64,000 nt of DNA from Bathymodiolus brooksi (Eukaryota; Mollusca; Bivalvia; Mytilida; Modiolidae): NCBI GenBank assembly GCA_963680875.1, contig OY804579.1, positions 33,031,804 through 33,095,803 of the forward strand, read 5' to 3'. The position numbers were made by a program, and so were the translations under genes. The notes under the pieces are model-generated. The model was not told the origin of the DNA and did not search any database. It was given only the letters and a program-made list of their open reading frames with translations. This document shows positions 60,101-64,000 of the stretch, one piece after another. The stretch's first letter is position 1; every line of letters starts with the position of its first letter.

Positions 60101-61735
60101 GAGTAATGCTTGTTTTATCAGTAATATATACCCTGTCATGTAAGAGAGTAATGCTTGTTTTATCAGTAATATATACCCTGTCATGTAAGAGAGTAATGCT
60201 TGTTTTATCAGTAATATATACCGTCAGGTAAGAGAGTAATGCTTGTTTTATCAGTAATATATACCCTGTCATGTAAGAGAGTAATACTTGTTTTATCAGT
60301 AATATATACCCTGTCATGTAAGAGAGTAATGCTTGTTTCATAAGTAGTATATACCCTGTCATGTAAGAGAGTAATACTTGTTTTATCAGTAATATATACC
60401 CTGTCATGTAAGAGAGTAATGCTTGTTTTATCAGTAATATATACCCTGTCATGTAAGAGAGTAATACTTGTTTTATCAGTAATATATACCGTCAGGTAAG
60501 AGAGTAATACTTGTTTTATCAGTAATATATACCCTGTCATGTAAGAGAGTAATACTTGTTTTATCAGTAATATATACCCTGTCATGTAAGAGAGTAATGC
60601 TTGTTTCATAAGTAGTATATACCCTGTCATGTAAGAGAGTAATACTTGTTTTATCAGTAATATATACCCTGTCATGTAAGAGAGTAATGCTTGTTTTATC
60701 AGTAATATATACCATCAGGTAAGAGAGTAATGCTTGTTTTATCAGTAATATATACCGTCAGGTAAGAGAGTAATGCTTGTTTTATCAGTAATATATACCG
60801 TCAGGTAAGAGAGTAATGCTTGTTTTATCAGTAATATATACCGTCAGGTAAGAGAGTAATGCTTGTTTTATCAGTAATATATACCATCAGGTAAGAGAGT
60901 AATGCTTGTTTTATCAGTAATATATACCCTGTCATGTAAGAGAGTAATACTTGTTTTATCAGTAATATATACCGTCAGGTAAGAGAATAATACTTGTTTT
61001 ATCAGTAATATATACCGTCAGGTAAGAGAGTAATGCTTGTTTTATCAGTAATATATACCCTGTCATGTAAGAGAGTAATACTTGTTTTATCAGTAATATA
61101 TACCCTGTCATGTAAGAGAGTAATGCTTGTTTCATAAGTAGTATATACCCTGTCATGTAAGAGAGTAATACTTGTTTTATCAGTAATATATACCCTGTCA
61201 TGTAAGAGAGTAATACTTGTTTTATCAGTAATATATACCCTGTCATGTAAGAGAGTAATGCTTGTTTCATAAGTAGTATATACCCTGTCATGTAAGAGAG
61301 TAATACTTGTTTTATCAGTAATATATACCCTGTCATGTAAGAGAGTAATGCTTGTTTCATAAGTAGTATATACCCTGTCATGTAAGAGAGTAATGCTTGT
61401 TTTATCAGTAATATATACCGTCAGGTAAGAGAGTAATGTTTGTTTTATCAGTAATATATACCGTCAGGTAAGAGAGTAATGCTTGTTTTATCAGTAATAT
61501 ATACCGTCAGGTAAGAGAGTAATGCTTGTTTCATCAGTAATATATACCCTGTCATGTAAGAGAGTAATGCTTGTTTTATCAGTAATATATACCCTGTCAT
61601 GTAAGAGAGTAATGCTTGTTTCATCAGTAATATATACCCTGTGATGTAAGAGAGTAATGCTTGTTTTATCAGTAATATATACCCTGTCATGTAAGAGAGT
61701 AATGCTTGTTTCATCAGTAATATATACCCTGTCAT
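49282..61735 (+). repeat. Higher-order tandem duplication, about 6.35-kb period
   Basis: The block 49282-55629 is followed directly by its copy 55630-61735 (offset 6,348, then 6,346, then 6,301 after loss of one 45-bp unit). Private markers are shared at exactly these offsets: TTTTGTCAG at about 53150 and 59496, GTCAGTTAAGAG at about 53215 and 59561, and CCCTGTGATGTAAG near 55338 and 61639. This is the largest and apparently the most recent amplification visible. Confidence 0.88.
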
Positions 61736-64000
61736 GTAAGAGAGTAATGCTTGTTTTATCAGTAATATATACCGTCAGGTAAGAGAGTAATGCTTGTTTT
61801 ATCAGTAATATATACCGTCAGGTAAGAGAGTAATGCTTGTTTTATCAGTAATATATACCGTCAGGTAAGAGAGTAATGCTTGTTTTATCAGTAATATATA
61901 CCATCAGGTAAGAGAGTAATGCTTGTTTTATCAGTAATATATACCGTCAGGTAAGAGAGTAATGCTTGTTTCATCAGTAATATATACCGTCAGGTAAGAG
62001 AGTAATGCTTGTTTTATCAGTAATATATACCGTCAGGTAAGAGAGTAATGCTTGTTTTATCAGTAATATATACCCTGTCATGTAAGAGAGTAATGCTTGT
62101 TTTATCAGTAATATATACCGTCAGGTAAGAGAGTAATGCTTGTTTCATCAGTAATATATACCCTGTCATGTAAGAGAGTAATGCTTGTTTTATCAGTAAT
62201 ATATACCGTCAGGTAAGAGAGTAATGCTTGTTTTATCAGTAATATATACCCTGTCATGTAAGAGAGTAATGCTTGTTTTATCAGTAATATATACCGTCAG
62301 GTAAGAGAGTAATGCTTGTTTTATCAGTAATATATACCGTCAGGTAAGAGAGTAATGCTTGTTTTATCAGTAATATATACCGTCAGGTAAGAGAGTAATG
62401 CTTGTTTCATCAGTAATATATACCGTCAGGTAAGAGAGTAATGCTTGTTTTATCAGTAATATATACCGTCAGGTAAGAGAGTAATGCTTGTTTTATCAGT
62501 AATATATACCCTGTCATGTAAGAGAGTAATGCTTGTTTTATCAGTATTATATACCGTCAGGTAAGAGAGTAATGCTTGTTTTATCAGTAATATATACCGT
62601 CAGGTAAGAGAGTAATGCTTGTTTCATCAGTAATATATACCCTGTCATGTAAGAGAGTAATGCTTGTTTTATCAGTAATATATACCGTCAGGTAAGAGAG
62701 TAATGCTTGTTTTATCTGTAATATATACCGTCAGGTAAGAGAGTAACGCTTGTTTTATCAGTAATATATACCCTGTCATGTAAGAGAGTAATGCTTGTTT
62801 TATCAGTAATATATACCGTCAGGTAAGAGAGTAATGCTTGTTTTATCAGTAATATATACCGTCAGGTAAGAGAGTAACGCTTGTTTTATCAGTAATATAT
62901 ACCCTGTCATGTAAGAGAGTAATGCTTGTTTTATCAGTAATATATACCGTCAGGTAAGAGAGTAATGCTTGTTTTATCAGTAATATATACCGTCAGGTAA
63001 GAGAGTAATGCTTGTTTTATCAGTAATATATACCGTCAGGTAAGAGAGTAATGCTTGTTTTATCAGTAATATATACCCTGTCATGTAAGAGAGTAATGCT
63101 TGTTTCATCAGTAATATATACCCTGTCATGTAAGAGAGTAATGCTTGTTTTATCAGTAATATATACCGTCAGGTAAGAGAGTAATGCTTGTTTTATCAGT
63201 AATATATACCCTGTCATGTAAGAGAGTAATGCTTGTTTTATCAGTAATATATACCGTCAGGTAAGAGAGTAATGCTTGTTTTATCAGTAATATATACCCT
63301 GTCATGTAAGAGAGTAATGCTTGTTTTATCAGTAATATATACCGTCAGGTAAGAGAGTAATGCTTGTTTTATCAGTAATATATACCGTCAGGTAAGAGAG
63401 TAATGCTTGTTTTATCAGTAATATATACCGTCAGGTAAGAGAGTAATGCTTGTTTTATCAGTAATATATACCCTCTCATGTAAGAGAGTAATGCTTGTTT
63501 CATCAGTAATATATACCCTGTCATGTAAGAGAGTAATGCTTGTTTTATCAGTAATATATACCGTCAGGTAAGAGAGTAATGCTTGTTTTATCAGTAATAT
63601 ATACCCTGTCATGTAAGAGAGTAATGCTTGTTTTATCAGTAATATATACCGTCAGGTAAGAGAGTAATGCTTGTTTTATCAGTAATATATACCCTGTCAT
63701 GTAAGAGAGTAATGCTTGTTTTATCAGTAATATATACCGTCAGGTAAGAGAGTAATGCTTGTTTTATCAGTAATATATACCCTGTCATGTAAGAGAGTAA
63801 TGCTTGTTTTATCAGTAATATATACCGTCAGGTAAGAGAGTAATGCTTGTTTTATCAGTAATATATACCCTGTCATGTAAGAGAGTAATGCTTGTTTTAT
63901 CAGTAATATATACCGTCAGGTAAGAGAGTAATGCTTGTTTTATCAGTAATATATACCGTCAGGTAAGAGAGTAATACTTGTTTTATCAGTAATATATACC

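Larger units (their letters stand above)
29260..64000 (+). repeat. Giant 43/45-bp minisatellite, about 790 copies, runs past the window end
   Basis: The unit is GTAAGAGAGTAATGCTTGTT, TTATCAGTAATATATACC and then one of two endings: CGTCAG (43 bp) or CTGTCAT (45 bp). Secondary variants are CATCAG for CGTCAG, AATACTTG for AATGCTTG, TTTCATAAGTAG/TAA and TTTCATCAG for TTTTATCAG, and rare private changes. The array is unbroken by any other sequence for more than 34.7 kb. 45-bp runs keep a frame of 15 codons open (MTGYILLIKQALLSY), while each 43-bp unit shifts the frame. This produces dozens of overlapping apparent ORFs of 65-155 codons on the minus strand and 86 on the plus strand, none of which I regard as a gene. 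The array lies upstream of the first visible polycystin exon. Confidence 0.97.

Noticed and set aside
29260..64000. Dozens of 65-155 codon open frames such as (MTGYILLIKQALLSY)n and (HDRVYITDKTSITLL)n
   Set aside because: They come from stop-free 45-bp units, appear in several frames and both strands at once, and are ended by every 43-bp unit. There is no start context, splice logic or domain.
26541..64000. CRISPR array
   Set aside because: Units are directly adjacent with no unique spacers of constant length, and the surrounding DNA is eukaryotic.
29260..64000. Telomeric or centromeric satellite
   Set aside because: The unit has no TTAGGG-type content, and the length of 43/45 bp does not match a recognised centromere unit. 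A centromeric role cannot be excluded, but nothing in the sequence supports it.

Overview
The window is eukaryotic nuclear DNA, AT-rich and gene-poor. It is most likely from a bivalve mollusc, and a mussel (Mytilus-type) genome is my best guess. That is an inference from the dispersed repeats, the SINEs whose 3' ends read 'GTTAAACACC' or 'AACAACAATCACTC', the pogo-type transposon and a polycystin-1-like gene. No species can be proved from sequence alone.

Layout. 1-13 kb is a transposon graveyard. It holds a 5'-truncated LINE reverse-transcriptase fragment (564-1343), a three-level nest of DNA-transposon insertions (old repeat, interrupted at 3641-5856, itself interrupted at 4169-5573), an almost intact pogo/Tigger-like transposase on the minus strand (8461-10110), and a 0.95-kb foldback element (11209-12159). 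13-22 kb holds SINEs of two families, a MITE family with TIR AGGTGTSAAACC, short tandem repeats and a hAT-like remnant.

The one host gene I can support lies on the minus strand. Three exons (26094-26282, 23549-23709, 17735-18341) together encode a PLAT/LH2 domain and the first membrane segments of a polycystin-1-family protein. All three have GT/AG borders and compatible phases. The introns are full of young insertions. One SINE has landed within about 15 bases of the 5' splice site of the third exon. Neither end of the gene is in view: upstream exons would lie beyond the satellites, and downstream exons below 17.7 kb were not found.

From 24 kb on, the DNA is increasingly tandem repeat: a 28-bp array (24.09-24.68 kb), a 66-bp triplication (25.16-25.35 kb), a 29-bp array that grades into a 30-bp array (26.54-28.40 kb), and one uninterrupted minisatellite from 29,260 to the window end (over 34.7 kb, about 790 copies). 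The minisatellite mixes two unit lengths. The 43-bp unit ends in CCGTCAG and the 45-bp unit ends in CCCTGTCAT. It has strong higher-order structure, with near-perfect adjacent or overlapping duplications of about 1.1, 1.8, 3.0, 3.5, 4.5 and 6.35 kb. Every junction that contains the 43-bp variant reads CAG|GTAAGAG on the plus strand, a near-perfect U1/5' splice-site match. If the gene model is right, the whole array sits in, or upstream of, the intron preceding the first visible polycystin exon. The many open reading frames across the arrays are by-products of stop-free repeat units, not genes.
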